In this document: positions 30,395 through 41,509 of the stretch, piece by piece
Numbering within the stretch: position 1 is the first letter of the stretch
Layout of the letters: each line of letters begins with the position of its first letter
Source of the DNA: Podarcis raffonei
Taxonomy: Eukaryota > Chordata > Lepidosauria > Squamata > Lacertidae
DNA: 64,000 nt
NCBI RefSeq assembly: GCF_027172205.1
Contig: NC_070605.1
Span: forward strand, 26,654,304-26,718,303
Direction: 5' to 3'
Notes under the pieces: generated by a model
Seen by the model: the letters and a program-made list of their open reading frames with translations, nothing else
What the model was told of the DNA's origin: nothing
Databases searched by the model: none
Position numbers and translations under genes: made by a program

Positions 30395-30478
30395 TCTTGT
30401 GCACAATTGCCTGGGAGCAAGTCCTACTGAACTCAGTAGGACTTACTTCTGAGTAGAAATGAATAGGATTGCACCCTT
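30395..30478. repeat. Short dispersed palindromic repeat (TGCAATCCT type)
   Basis: AAGTCCTACTGAACTCAGTA, GGACTTACTTCTGAGTAG and AATAGGATTGCAC; a well-kept copy in which the two arms pair. Confidence 0.7.
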
Positions 30479-30642
30479 CTCTGTTTCCCAGAATTCATTG
30501 TATTCATTGCACATGCCGTGTTACTTATATGAAAATCAGGTGAATCTGTTTGTTTACTTGTTTTTTTTAAAAAATGAATAAGTTAAATCAAAAGTATGTA
30601 GAAATTAATTTACATTGAACAGGGGAAATGCTTTTGAGTTGT

Positions 30643-30648
30643 AATAAA
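30643..30648 (+). terminator. Candidate distal polyadenylation signal of SHISA2
   Basis: AATAAA, followed by GTTTGTGACATGTGGTGTTT, which is GT-rich as expected downstream of a cleavage site. Using it would give a 3.2 kb 3' UTR. Not proven. Confidence 0.3.
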
Positions 30649-30929
30649 AAGTTTGTGACATGTGGTGTTTTATATGTCATGTATAATAATGTAAAACCAA
30701 TGTTAATGTTTGGTATAATTTTTTAAATTTCTTAAAGGGCACTTGAGTAAGTGATTCTTACAAGTGAAGAAAAAAAAAGATCTTTTGTTTCATATTAAAT
30801 ATTTTATGGTGTGATTTTTCTCTCTATTTGAGTTTGTTACTTATTTCTCATTTGCTCTAGGGTGTATCTACCGCTTGAGTTGTAGATAAGACATGATCAA
30901 TGCCAAATGTAGAAATCCCATTGGTTTTA

Positions 30930-31045
30930 ATGGGAGAGACTTCAGTGCAGTCCTATTTTAAAAATAAACTCAAAACGAAGTCCTGTTGAGTTCAGTGGGG
31001 CTTACTTGCAGGTATGTGGGTATAGGATTGCAGGCTCAGTTTCCC
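30930..31045. repeat. Short dispersed palindromic repeat
   Basis: CAGTGCAGTCCTATTTTAA, TGTTGAGTTCAGTGGGGCTT and GTATAGGATTGCAGGCTC. Confidence 0.65.
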
Positions 31046-31083
31046 ACTGAAATTGAATTCTTAAAATTTGCATGTATATGTTA

Positions 31084-31155
31084 AATGATGGGGAACCTTT
31101 GGCCTTCCAGACTTGTTGGACTTCAAGTCCCATCAGCCTCAGCCAGCATGGGTTG
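31084..31155. mobile_element. hAT-like MITE, left half
   Basis: ATGGGGAACCTTTGGCCTTC, TTGTTGGACTTCAAGTCCCA, TCAGCCAGCATGGGTTGG. Confidence 0.6.
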
Positions 31156-31157
31156 GA

Positions 31158-31395
31158 TCTAGACGCATCAAAGAAGCGTTTCAGTTAAATGTGTTGCAAA
31201 CTTTGAGAAATTGGGTTAGCAAAAACGGAACTCCACAGCGCTATCTGGTGTCACAGTGTTAGAATAAGGTTACCAGACATCCCCGTTTCCTGGGGACAGT
31301 CCCCAGATTCATTGAAAAAAATCTGGTAACCTTATGTTAGAACGTATAAAACAACGCATATAAAGCGTTTTTTCTTTGCCAGTGTAGCTGAGTCC
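31158..31395. mobile_element. MITE interrupted by a hAT-like MITE
   Basis: Left part AGACGCATCAAAGAAGCG to CTATCTGGTGTCACAGTG, right part ACGTATAAAACAACGCATA to CAGTGTAGCTGAGTCC, as in the intron copy at 20.7 kb. The gap between them is the 70-bp element at 31265-31334. Confidence 0.6.
31265..31334. mobile_element. 70-bp hAT-like MITE with perfect 8-bp duplication
   Basis: TAAGGTTACCAGA at the left end is the inverse of TCTGGTAACCTTA at the right. TGTTAGAA lies on both sides (31257-31264 and 31335-31342). An 8-bp duplication is the hAT hallmark. Confidence 0.85.
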
Positions 31396-31399
31396 ATGG

Positions 31400-32505
31400 C
31401 CAATGGTCAGGGATGATGAGCTACAACTTCAGTTAAAAGTTAGTTTAGGATGACGATAATTTGAGTTGTTGATACCCAATAGAAGTAGCCCAAGAGGTCT
31501 TTTGCTGATGGCGGTGGCAGTGGCAGACATGAGCTTTGATGATTTAAAACTAGATGAGACATTCATAGAGAAGGGGCTGGAGAGCATTAAGCTCAGGTGC
31601 AGTTTGGAGATGTGGCCCCCCCAGACCTCTCTGTTTGGACCTCAGAACTCTCTAGGCCACATTCCCCGTTCATTGGCCCTACTGCAAACCCTCAAGCGAT
31701 TTTGAGTGCATAGAATGGCCTGTGACGTGTGATGATGCCTCTTGCTTGCCTGTGTGTGTAGAAATCCCTGAAATACAGCCTACTGTACAAAGGTCAGAAT
31801 CATATCCATTGCTCTACCCACTTTTTGCTTCTGGCTCCACCCACCCCTTGCATTTAGGGCCCCCCTCCAGGTTACCCACAACTAGTCCTCCGGGGTTTAG
31901 CCTGCCTGCCCCACTGCTTTCTGTTGCTTTCTCCCTCCCCTCCCCACTCTGACTTTGCCATCCTGCTCTGCCCACTTTCCAAGCATTATGCCACCCCGGT
32001 CTCTTCTCCACCAGACAAGGGATAAGGGTCGTTTAAAAATTATAACACCTGGGTCCAGAAGCACTCTGCACAAATGAATATGCTGAGTGCAGCCGGAGCT
32101 TGCAAAATGGCAGTTCTTGGGCAGAGCACATGGCTGAACAGTTTTTAACAAGGAAAAAAAGGAGGTGGTAGTAACCAGCTGATCTCAGCCCTGGCAAGTC
32201 TATTGTGGGCTCTGATGCCACATCTGTTTCCCACTGTGCTGCCATTGCCCCTGGGGGTGGTTTGAAGTGCCCCATAAGCTGTGGGTGCCCAGACCTAATC
32301 CCCTGGCCAGAAGCCCCATTACTTCCATAGCTGCATGGAAGAGGCTGTTTCTGCAGGTGTGGCCTTTTCGCCCCTCCAAGTTAAGCTTTACCTGCCACAA
32401 CTGGCATTTCTTTTTACCCAACTAAAAGGCACAGGTGCTATGCTTTGCCTTGGGTCTATCCATGGCTGTCTGCCATGGTAGCTAAATGGACCCCACATGC
32501 CTAGC
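31400..32505. other. Intergenic DNA, nothing recognised
   Basis: About 1.1 kb; C-rich around 31.84-32.0 kb. No exon or repeat recognised. Confidence 0.4.
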
Positions 32506-32513
32506 AGCATGGG

Positions 32514-32695
32514 AGAAGGGCCCTAACTCAGCGGCCCTTGCATGCAGAAGGTCCCAGGTGCAACCATGACATCGCCAGGTCAGGCTGGGTGTGTCCCCTG
32601 CCTGAAAACCTGGAGAGCTGCTGCCGGCCAGTGCAGGTAGTACTAAGCTAGATGGACCAATGAGCTGACTATAAGGCAGCTTCTCATGTTCCTTT
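32514..32695 (+). repeat. tRNA-derived SINE, forward, near full length
   Basis: Worn box A CCCTAACTCAGCGGCCC, TGCATGCAGAAGGTCCCAGG, GCCTGAAAACCTGGAGAGCT, then CTAGATGGACCAATGAGC and CTATAAGGCAGCTTCTCATG. Confidence 0.8.
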
Positions 32696-32699
32696 ACCC

Positions 32700-34090
32700 C
32701 TGATTCCCTAATGCTGGGAATAAACAATAGGGTACAATCTTCAGAGTCATTCCTCGCTTGTGAGATGCGACATGCTTAAAGCCATGAGAGAGAATTAGGA
32801 GTTCAGCCAATAAAATGTTGAACTGAAAAGTGTTTTTCTTCACTTAAACCACATTCTTCCGTGATCACCAATGTATGAGGCTGTTTGGGAAAGGGCAGTG
32901 ATTTCAACGCATACCCGTTTTGCTCATGTTCTCAAAACACTCACAGAATCTGGGCTGTGCCCATTATTAGTATACAGCTACTTGGTGATTTGCAACACAT
33001 TTTATGGCAGTTCATGGCGGAGTTTCTCCCGGACTCCTTGAGAACAAGGCATTGTGGCCTTGGAAGCCGTACATCTTCAGTAATAAATTTCAGAAACCCT
33101 ATACAAAGCGAGGAACAAAACGCAGCTTTTGGGGTATGAGGTTTCTTTTGAAAAGGAAGTGCTTTCACTCGGAGCCCTGCTCACCAAGGTATTCAAGCGT
33201 GCGTTTTAACTTGAAGCGTGCAATTAAGCCCTGATTACAGTGGCGCTAGTCTCCTTGCTGAATTAATGTCTAAACTGTTTCTCATGGAAAGCTGCTGTGC
33301 TGCAGCTCCCCGCTGCATCCAGATCATTTATGGTCGTTCACATTACAGCCTGCACCTGGCAGTATCACATGAAGGACCCAAATCCTGCTCCCATTGAAGT
33401 CTTGTGGGCATGTTGCCACTGGCTGCAACTGGAGCCGGAGCACGTACAGTTTTTCCTCTCAGCGGGGAAAAAGGTGGTATAAAATGATATCGTTTGCTGA
33501 ATAGCTTGCCAGACTCTTTAAAATTTGTATTCCTAAATTCGAGGCATTTCGAGGGGCCCAGGAAAGGTGCAAGGAAGAAGGCAGGGAGGGCGAAGCTTCC
33601 CTTAGTACTAATTTCCACAGTAACGAGTCGAGATAATTGCTTTAGCAAGCTCAGGGAAAATGTATGTTTCCATTAAAGAGGGGACGCTGTGCACATTCAC
33701 GGCGCTGTGTTTTTCTCACGAGGATTGCAGCAAACCATAATAGGGTAACCTAGGCTGCTGTAAACTTTGATTTAATGTCAGCGGCCACAGATGGAGAGTG
33801 TTCTCTTCCCGGTGTGTAGCCAATACATTTTGATTGGGGGTTGGTGGTGGTGTGAGGCTCACACAGAGAATGGAGGTGTTGTGTGCCCTTGCTTGTGTGA
33901 ATCCGCCCAATGAGCCAGTTCAATGTGTAAGCCAACCTCTATATTACCCTGGTACAGACTCTACCCATGGTTGCATGGCTGGGAATATTTAGATATGTTG
34001 CACAGTCAAGCTATCATGGGAATGCAGTTGCCATGTTATCTTGTGCAGATATTACCTAGTTAACATACCAGCTGAGCTGATCCTGGGCAT
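32700..34090. other. Repeat-free intergenic DNA
   Basis: About 1.4 kb without recognised repeats. The section at 33470-33730 keeps several CpGs (ATTCGAGGCATTTCGAGG, TAACGAGTCGAGATAATTGC) and could be a constrained noncoding element. No exon recognised. Confidence 0.4.
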
Positions 34091-34097
34091 CAGAAAG

Positions 34098-34180
34098 AAG
34101 AGAAAGGTCAGATTTGGTGGATCTCTGCCTCTCCAGAAGTGGTTGGACTTTGACTCCCATCATCCCTGACCGGGATTAGC
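34098..34180. mobile_element. hAT-like MITE, fragment
   Basis: CTGCCTCTCCAGAAGTGGTT, GGACTTTGACTCCCATCATC, CCTGACCGGGATTAGC. Confidence 0.5.
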
Positions 34181-34727
34181 TTGATTAGGTAGTTTTCTGA
34201 ATCTTCCCATTTACACAACTGCGATCAATCACACTAATCCAAGTAGTTTCTTCTCCATTGACAGCAGATGTCTCTCAGAGTATCTCCATTGATTGTTAGT
34301 TTTTGTGCTCACATGTTCTTTTACTCTTAATCAACCACAGACCTGGGCAAAACTCTCCTGAGGTGTAGGCATAGTCACACCAGCACAGAGCTCATAAGAT
34401 TGGCCCTCTTAATGGCCAATTGCCTCTGCATCTTTCAGGATTGAACCAGAGTAACTAGTCCGCTTACTTCCAGATGACCTGCTCACTGAGAATTCATCCT
34501 GGTTTGTTTACAAGGAGATTAGATGACATTGGCCAAATAGTGAGCATTCATTCTGATTTGTTTGCTGGGAGATGAGATAAAGCTGGCTATTTAACGAGCA
34601 TTCAATTCTAGTTTGTTTGCAGAGATGGCGTCCGGTCAGGCAAGTGTTATCCTTTCTGGTGCGTTTCTAAATTTGAATTTTAAACTTTGCATTTTGTATA
34701 TTTTTATCATTGTCAGGCGCTTTAAGG

Positions 34728-34971
34728 CATGGGTAGGCAAACTAAGGCCCGGGGGGCCGGATCTGGCCCAATCACCTTCTAAATCTGGCCCACGGACGGT
34801 CCGGGAATCAGCATGTATTTACATGAGTAGAATGTTCCCCTTTATTTAAAATGCATCTCTGGGTTATTTGTGGGACATAGGAATTCGTTTATTCTCCCCC
34901 CAAATATAGCCCGGCCCCCCACAAGGTCTGAGGGACAGTGGACTGGCTCCCTGCTGAAAAGTTTGGTTAAA
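34728..34971. mobile_element. hAT-like non-autonomous element (GGCCGGATCTGGCC type)
   Basis: Opens GGCATGGGTAGGCAAACTAA, continues GGGCCGGATCTGGCCCAAT and AATGCATCTCTGGGTTATT, ends CCTGCTGAAAAGTTTGGTT. Not palindromic inside; one copy seen. Confidence 0.6.
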
Positions 34972-34974
34972 AGC

Positions 34975-36160
34975 AGGATATGCTTTTTAAAGTAATAAAT
35001 AAATAAGCAATGCTCCCATTGCTCCCCATTAATATTTTGGGGAGATAGGCTTGTTGTACATGAACTCCAAATCAGCTTTATTTGTGCAATTCTGAATTTG
35101 CTGGTTTGTGCTGGTTTTGTAGAATTAGAGCATAGAAGGTGTTAAAAGTATTGATATAGTTGGTGTTGTTCCTTCATTGCTGTGTGTGTTTTTTAAGGCG
35201 GCTGATCTCTGCCTCAAGGAACTTACAATCTGTCATTCAACGCAAGGGAAGCAATTACGCTTAAGGTTTAAAGCAGGATATTTTAAATATTATCGATGTT
35301 TGGCTGTCATTTTCTAGGTTCAACTTTAAAACAGGTATATTGTCTTTCTCTCCTGCCTCCTAGCTTTGGAAAACAGGACTTTTAGAGGTTTCTGAGTGCA
35401 TATTCATTATGCTCTCTAGGTAAGGACAACTCTTTCAGGCCATCCAGACACGATATATCTGCACATTCAGGCATTACAACACAGCATGTCTCAGGTCTCT
35501 GTAGCCATCTCCTCTCTGGTGCAGAATTTCTCCCAGCATCCTGATCCAGAGCGATTTCACTGCCAATGACTCAGACAGGGCAGGAAATGGAAGGCAGCCG
35601 ATGTTTTCTGTTTGCTCCAAATGTTGTTCCCATTACTCACTGCTGTCCACTTGGACCACCCTAAGCCATTTCTCTCCTCCTGCCACTTGGTGCTAACACT
35701 ACTCCGATTTATGTCTCCCCTTAGACATAACTCAACGGCACCACAGAGGTTTAATCCGTTGTTTGTATAAATGAACCGCTGCTTAGTTAATTCTTTTTCC
35801 TCTCTGCAGTCTGGCAGGACTGTACGCTGTGTCCTTGACTTGACACCACCAAGCTTATACAGGGAAGGGCTTGTTTCTTGGTTGTTCCACGGCACCAGAT
35901 GCACAACCTCATCTCATTTTTGGAAATGTAAAAGCTGTATATTTCCCCCTCCCACGAACATATGTGATATGCACAGCGGACAGCTCCGTAAAACCCAATG
36001 CTGTCTGAGGCTCATAGGAAAGCATGGCGCCATTCCTCCACCCATTCGTTCATTCGTTCCATTTTCATGGATACCCATCTATGGAAATTATTTGGAAACA
36101 GCCCCCTGGCTGGAAAACGCAGTATCTGGCTCAACTCTTGCATATTGGTGTTTGCGAAAG
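34975..36160. other. Repeat-free intergenic DNA
   Basis: About 1.2 kb, unique-looking. A forward frame of 214 codons starting at 35771 runs into a CT/GT microsatellite and has no recognisable domain. Confidence 0.4.
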
Positions 36161-36164
36161 AACA

Positions 36165-36275
36165 TGTTCTTGCCCCGCATTGCGATCCGAGGCACGACTG
36201 CTCAGAAGTCGGTCCCACGGAGTTCAATGGGCCTTATTTCCCAGCAAGTGGATAATAGGATTGCAGCATTGATAA
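36165..36275. repeat. Short dispersed palindromic repeat
   Basis: CTGCTCAGAAGTCGGTCCCA, GGAGTTCAATGGGCCTTATT and ATAATAGGATTGCAGC. Confidence 0.6.
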
Positions 36276-36369
36276 TGTACATGCACCAGAAGAAACATCT
36301 CTACTGTTCTTCAGCACTGATTGCTCACTTGAGATTCCCCCCTATGTCAATAAGTAAAACTATTTCCAT

Positions 36370-36370
36370 T

Positions 36371-36403
<33 letters not shown>

Positions 36404-36428
36404 ATATATATATAATATATATATATAT
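36370..36428. repeat. Compound (CT)(GT)(TA) microsatellite
   Basis: CT run passing into GT and then TATATA with one AATA interruption. Confidence 0.95.
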
Positions 36429-36506
36429 CAGGATACATCAAATGTTTATTGGTAGAGTGAGTCTGGCTGGCACTATCATTATCCTCTATTCCACATGTTG
36501 ATTATA

Positions 36507-36725
36507 CAGTGGTACCTCGGGTTAAGTACTTAATTCGTTCCGGAGGTCCGTTCTTAACCTGAAACTGTTCTTAACCTGAAGCACCACTTTAGCTAATGGG
36601 GCCTCCTGCTGCCGCCGCGCCACCGGAGCACGATTTCTGTTCTCATCCTGAAACAAAGTTCTTAACCTGAGGTACTATTTCTGGGTTAGCGTACCCTGAA
36701 GCGTATGTAACCCGAGATATCACTG
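36507..36725. mobile_element. TA-flanked palindromic MITE, copy 4
   Basis: CAGTGGTACCTCGGGTTAAG left, GTAACCCGAGATATCACTG right, TA each side. 219 bp. Confidence 0.88.
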
Positions 36726-36784
36726 TAATTGCCTTCATAGGTTCCTGTGTTATCTCCTTTCTCTGTTACTTCTTGCGTTTCCAG

Positions 36785-37157
36785 TAAAACAAGAGTAGGG
36801 GACCTTTTTCAAATCGAGGACCACATTCCCTGGTGGGCGAATCTTCATGCAACTGGTAGGTGGGGCCAGAGGCAGAATTGTGTGGTGCTCCATATGCAAG
36901 TCTTATCTTTGTATAGTAGGCTGTGTTCTGGCCATGCAAAAGTTAAGAGTTTGAGAAGAAACCCACAGCCCCAATTTCTCTGGCTTCCACCCCGGCATGC
37001 CACACTTCAAGGACACATTCCAGCCAGGTGGAAGAACTCGGGGAGGGTGTGCAGCAAGACTGATGAGGGGTGTGGCTTGGAGAGAGTCTTGAGGGCCAGA
37101 TAGAAAGCCTGGAGGGCCACATGTACCCCCCTGGGCCTGAGGTTCCCCACCCCTGAA
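36785..37157. mobile_element. hAT-like element with unique interior, copy 1
   Basis: GAGTAGGGGACCTTTTTC left, GAGGTTCCCCACCCCTG right (hAT-like TIR). The interior shares GCCAGAGGCAGAATTGTG, CTTTGTATAGTAGGCTG and GACACATTCCAGCCAGG with the element at 44.3 kb. Confidence 0.7.
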
Positions 37158-37504
37158 GTGAAGCAATGAAACCGACAATGCAAGATTTTTTGGGTGGGCA
37201 CACTCACACTGCATGGCTATTGACATCAGAGGCCTGTTTGAAACATCTTCCCCTGAAACCTCTCCTTATGCTGGTGATCGCTGTGTCTCTATGATCCACC
37301 AGCTGAGGGTCTTGCTCAGTGCTTGTTACCTACAGAACACAAGGAGCTACTCCTGAAGCACGAATGGAATAACTTGCACTCTTTTATTTCCCTTCTCTTC
37401 TCTTCCCTCCCCCTCCCCTTTTATGAAGATCACCTGCTCTGAGACCCCACAGCTAATTCTCCCCTGGCCTCCTCGCTGGCCCAAGTAGGATCAATTCAGC
37501 CAGC

Positions 37505-37690
37505 TAGCCCGGGGGATTATCTTATTGATTTTTTATTTTTATTGTTATTCATGTTTTTATACCATATTTTATGCTGCTTTTATAATTAAGTGTTTTAAAT
37601 TTGTTGTTAGCCACCCTGAGCCCGGTTTTTGAACCAGGAAGGGCGGGGTATAAATAAATTTATTATTATTATTATTAATATTAATATTAT
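37505..37690 (+). mobile_element. L2-like LINE 3' end
   Basis: GTTAGCCACCCTGAGCCCGG, AGGAAGGGCGGGGTATAAAT and a TTATTATTATTA tail. Confidence 0.7.
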
Positions 37691-37699
37691 TTAATTATT

Positions 37700-38535
37700 A
37701 TGTATGCCCCCCCGGATGACGACTCACTTTCAACAGGTGCCAGCCTGTTTCTAACCAGGGAAGGGCTCTAGAGCCTGCCTTGGCCCCATCAATTGGGAAA
37801 GGGCTCTTTAACCCACTGCTGGCTAGCTGAAACCACAGCACAACTCTTTCTCAGACCCCCCCCCCCATGTATACTTCAGCTGGGCTCATTCCCATTTGCC
37901 TGTGTCCTGGCTTGCTTTGAGGAGTGAGCAGCTGAGGTGTACAAGTGGCAAACTCTCACAGAGCCTCTGTTGTTGTTCAAACTGGGAGACAGGAACTTAA
38001 GAGCCCTTTTGCTTGTGCCCCAGCTTGGGGAAAATAATTGGCATGTTTTAAGTGTGTGTGCATGAGTGTGTGTAATCAAGAGCTATGCTGGGGCCAGATG
38101 ACAAGCCTTTGGGGGCGGATTTGGCCCTCGGATCTCCATTTGCTGGTTGCTAGACCGTTGCTAGACATTAATGCTAGACATTAACAATCCTTGATCTAGT
38201 TCAATCTTTAAATCCAAAAGAAGTAGCAAACCAGGAAATCTGTTCCTGGATTTGGTACTTCCTGGATTAGCAAGGTGTTACTCCCCACTTTGTTCTCTGC
38301 CTTGAGCCGTCTTGCAATTGGATAGTGGTGATTGTATTTTCTGCCTCCAATTGTTCCTTATATTTGGAAAGTCTCCCACACCCTGGGTTTTCTTTTCATG
38401 TTGCTTCTTAGAGCAACAGGGGCCACGAATGCCTCACGTCCCTTGTGCTTGTGCAGGCTGTGTTGCTTGTAAACATTTTGGTGAGATATAAGGTGGCGAG
38501 TTTGCCAAAAACAGTGATATGTACCAAAAGAAAGG
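37700..38535. other. Intergenic DNA, not identified
   Basis: About 800 bases with mixed composition. No exon or clear repeat. Confidence 0.4.
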
Positions 38536-38539
38536 ATAA

Positions 38540-38895
38540 AAGGTAAAGGTAAAGGGACCCCTGACCATTAGGTCCAGTCGTGACCGACTCTGGGGTTGTG
38601 GCGCTCATCTCGCTTTATTGGCCGAGGGAGCTGGCGTACAGCTTCCGGGTCATGTGGCCAGCATGACTAAGCCTCTTCTGGCAAACCAGAACAGCGCACG
38701 GAAACGCCGTTTACCTTCCCACTGGAGTGGTACCTATTTATCTACTTGCACTTTGACGTGCTTTCTAACTGCTAGGTTGGCAGGAGCTGGGACCGAGCAA
38801 TGGGAGCTCACCCCGTCACGGGGATTCGAACCGCCGACCTTCTGATTTGCAAGTCCTAGGCTCTGTGGTTTAACCCACAGTGCCACCCGCGTCCC
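38540..38895 (-). mobile_element. Sauria SINE, reverse
   Basis: Tail GGTAAAGGTAAAGGGACCCC left, head GTGCCACCCGCGTCCC right, inverse box B GGGGATTCGAACCG inside. Near-consensus, so fairly recent. Confidence 0.92.
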
Positions 38896-39164
38896 CAGAA
38901 AGAAAGTATACAGACATACATAAAATGTGCACGTTGCGATATACATATGCAAATTTAGAAATGACAGGTGGAGTTCAGTGCTGCGCTATGATGAACATTC
39001 CATTCCTGCAAGCATTTTGGCCTGTCATGCGCAATGAAGCCCCTCTTCTCCTGCCATGTGCTGATCTGGGGAGGGGGGCGGTTCTCCCAATCCCACTTGA
39101 GCCAATTTTGGGGAGTCCCTGGGAAGAAGGGAGAAAGCCCCTTTGTGCAAACCAAAGTTCTTGC

Positions 39165-39260
39165 TGCAACCACATTCACACCATACATTTAAAGCACTAG
39201 GATACCACTTCAAACAGTTGTGGCTTTCCACCCAACTCTTGGGAGCTGTTGTTTGTTAGA
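39165..39260. mobile_element. Palindromic MITE (ACACCATACATTTAAAG type), left part
   Basis: CACACCATACATTTAAAGCA, CACTTCAAACAGTTGTGGC, TGGGAGCTGTTGTTTGTTAG. Confidence 0.6.
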
Positions 39261-39269
39261 GGTTCAGAG

Positions 39270-39620
39270 AGTCTGCGAGAGCTAGGCCTAAATGAAGTTA
39301 AACAAACCCCATCTCCCTTGGAGGTAAGCGGAAGGCATGTTGCTTCTCAAGTCTCCTCCAAAATCAGTTTCCAGTAGATCACTGTTGGACAAGATAGAGC
39401 AGTATGAGCTTCATGAGAAAAACAATCAGGAAGCCCAAACTTTGTACGTTCCTGGAATGATGCACATCAGGCAAACTCTGGGGCCCTGACACGAGCAGGT
39501 GGATTCTTTAATTGGATTATTTTTAAGGGTCTTGATTGTGTGTTTTAAAATGTTATCTGTTCCGTGCCTTTAAAAAAGAAGTAAATTTCTTTCTATATAC
39601 AGTATAACGGAATACATTAA
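39270..39620. other. Intergenic DNA, nothing recognised
   Basis: Unique-looking, no feature seen. Confidence 0.4.
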
Positions 39621-39624
39621 GGCT

Positions 39625-39690
39625 GCAATTCCACAGAAAGCCTCCATAGGGCTTACTTCTGAGTAGACATGCACAGGTTTGCACTGTAAG
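39625..39690. repeat. Short dispersed palindromic repeat
   Basis: GCTGCAATTCCACAGAAAG, GGGCTTACTTCTGAGTAGAC and CATGCACAGGTTTGCACTG. Confidence 0.55.
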
Positions 39691-40079
39691 TAGAGCTTAT
39701 GAAAGCTTAAGGAACAGATGAGGGATGTTTGTGTGTGTGTTTCTTTCTATTGTCTTAGTTTTTTGGGGAGGGACAGAAGATTGGGCTGCAAAGGTTTTTG
39801 TTTTTTTTAAGAGAAAGTATAAAACCCTTTGTGGATGGCTCTTCAGGGGAATTTGGAGCATCCTTTCAGCATTCCTTATCAGCCACATTCTGATAGTGGT
39901 CTCTATGTCTAAATTAATTGAGAAGCAGGATCACATTAATTCCCCCCCAAGCTAAAATACTAAATTAATTTGCTTGGAGGTGTTATTTCCTTCCAAGATT
40001 AGCACAGAGGTTCCCTCCTCCTTGCTCAATTATAAATCCAATATATTTCTCCCCTCCCCACCTTTTTTTTTTTTTAAAG

Positions 40080-40480
40080 AGGAAGTCCTTTCTCCTGCTG
40101 CAGAAGATTTGAAGCCAGCCGCTGTTATCCATGCTGGGCGACAGAAGGAAGAATAGTTAGCGCTGCTGCTTTGTTCAAGACTAATGAACTGCTCTCATTC
40201 TCCTGACAGTGGCAGCAACCCAGACCCACCCAGCCAACTTTTGCCTGTAAGCCGACTCCAGCGGCTCCTCCAGATCGCAGGTTGCCAGCCGGTAGCGCCC
40301 CGTGCAGCGTGCGCTGCAAAAAGAATTTTTAATCAAAACAATGGGAAAGTGTAATTTATGCACAAGAGGCTATTTTGGAAAGCGGAGGGGAGCAGCTCGA
40401 CATCGGGGACAAGCCAAGGGTTCCACTTTATTATTTAAACAGTCTGTTTGACTGAAGTTCAGTGAACGTGGAGGGAAGAG
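40080..40480. promoter_or_regulatory. Candidate conserved noncoding element
   Basis: Repeat-free and richer in CpG than its surroundings (AGCGGCTCCTCCAGATCGCA, GGTAGCGCCCCGTGCAGCGT), followed by AATCAAAACAATGGGAAAG with a SOX-type ACAATGG. No coding pattern. Assigned on composition and motifs only. Confidence 0.3.
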
Positions 40481-40786
40481 CGCATGGGGCTAAGGCAGGG
40501 AGGTGGGACCTCAGTCTAACCAAAACTTTTTCAGGTCATGCAAAACGAGGATGTAGGAAAAGTTTCTTGAGCACAGGGTCGGCCACCTCCCAGGACTGAG
40601 GCACTCCACAGGTGCCCCGCAGTGGAGAAGCAGAGCCGACAGGGGTGGTGGTTTCCAGTGAGAAATCTTGAGACACCTTGGTGGAACTTGCCATTGTCAC
40701 AGCCAATGCACACACACTGTCATGCAGCCCAGGTGTGGGAGGCTTTGGTGGTGGCACAGCCACAGCAACAGTAGGGTGGAGCAGCA

Positions 40787-41087
40787 CAGTGGTGTAGCGT
40801 GGGGAAGGGGGCCCCAGGGGCGGTTGCCCTGGGTGTAAAATTGTTAGGGGTGCAATATTTCAACATCTGGTGCTATCTCAAAATAGCTGCCAGGCTTCTC
40901 AACCAGGAAGTGACCTCTCCAGACAACAGAACAACTCTTATTTTCTTATTTCTGCGGCTGTGGTCTTCTGGGTGATGCGGATACCATGAGGCAATTGAAT
41001 GTGCATGTGTACTCTGCCCGTTTCTCCCTGTCCCACCCATGGCCTTCTGCATGGCCCCAGGCCCTGGCAACCCACGCTATGCCACTG
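40787..41087. mobile_element. hAT-like non-autonomous element, 301 bp
   Basis: CAGTGGTGTAGCGTGGG left, CCCACGCTATGCCACTG right. Flanks GAGCAGCA (left) and GAGTGGCA (right) match in 6 of 8 bases, as expected for an aged 8-bp duplication. Confidence 0.8.
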
Positions 41088-41253
41088 GAGTGGCACCTTA
41101 CTATTTTGCCTCGGGAGGTGAAATGGGACACACCACCTCCCTGCTGCCAACAGGACTTTTAGGCCCAGGGCTGAATGTTTTTTGTGTCTATTAATTTCCA
41201 CCCAGGAACATGGGAACATGCTTTATACGAAGTCAGACCATTGGTCCACCTAG

Positions 41254-41469
41254 AGAGTCAGTGCAGTGTTGTGGTTGGAGCGTTGGACTAGGACACAGAA
41301 GACCAGGGTTCAAAGCCTACTCGGCCGTTAAGCTCACTGGTTTACCTTGTGCCACTCCCAGCACCTCACACCTAGCCTACGGCACACAGTTGTTGTGGGG
41401 ATAAAACAAGGAGGCGAGAACCATGTACGATGTCCTGAGTTCCTTGGAGAAAAAGGTGGGATACAGATG

Positions 41470-41509
<40 letters not shown>
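41254..41509 (+). repeat. Second tRNA-derived SINE family, full length
   Basis: AGAGTCAGTGCAGTGTTGTG head, GGACTAGGACACAGAAGACC, box B AGGGTTCAAAGCC, tail GAGAAAAAGGTGGGATACAG and (AATC)n. Confidence 0.85.
41471..41509. repeat. (AATC)n tail
   Basis: Pure AATC tetranucleotide run forming the 3' tail of the SINE. Confidence 0.95.

Larger units (their letters stand above)
27433..30660 (+). other. Probable SHISA2 3' UTR and downstream flank
   Basis: The first 300 bases (for example TGTAAATAATTTTGGAAGG and GGGACAGTATTTATAGACGG) look unique and untranslated. AATAAA occurs at 27479 and 27483, only about 50 bases past the stop, and at 30643. The end of the transcript cannot be decided from sequence alone. 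Confidence 0.4.

Noticed and set aside
35771-36415. 214-codon forward frame
   Set aside because: Runs through a dispersed repeat and a CT/GT microsatellite; no domain; probably chance.
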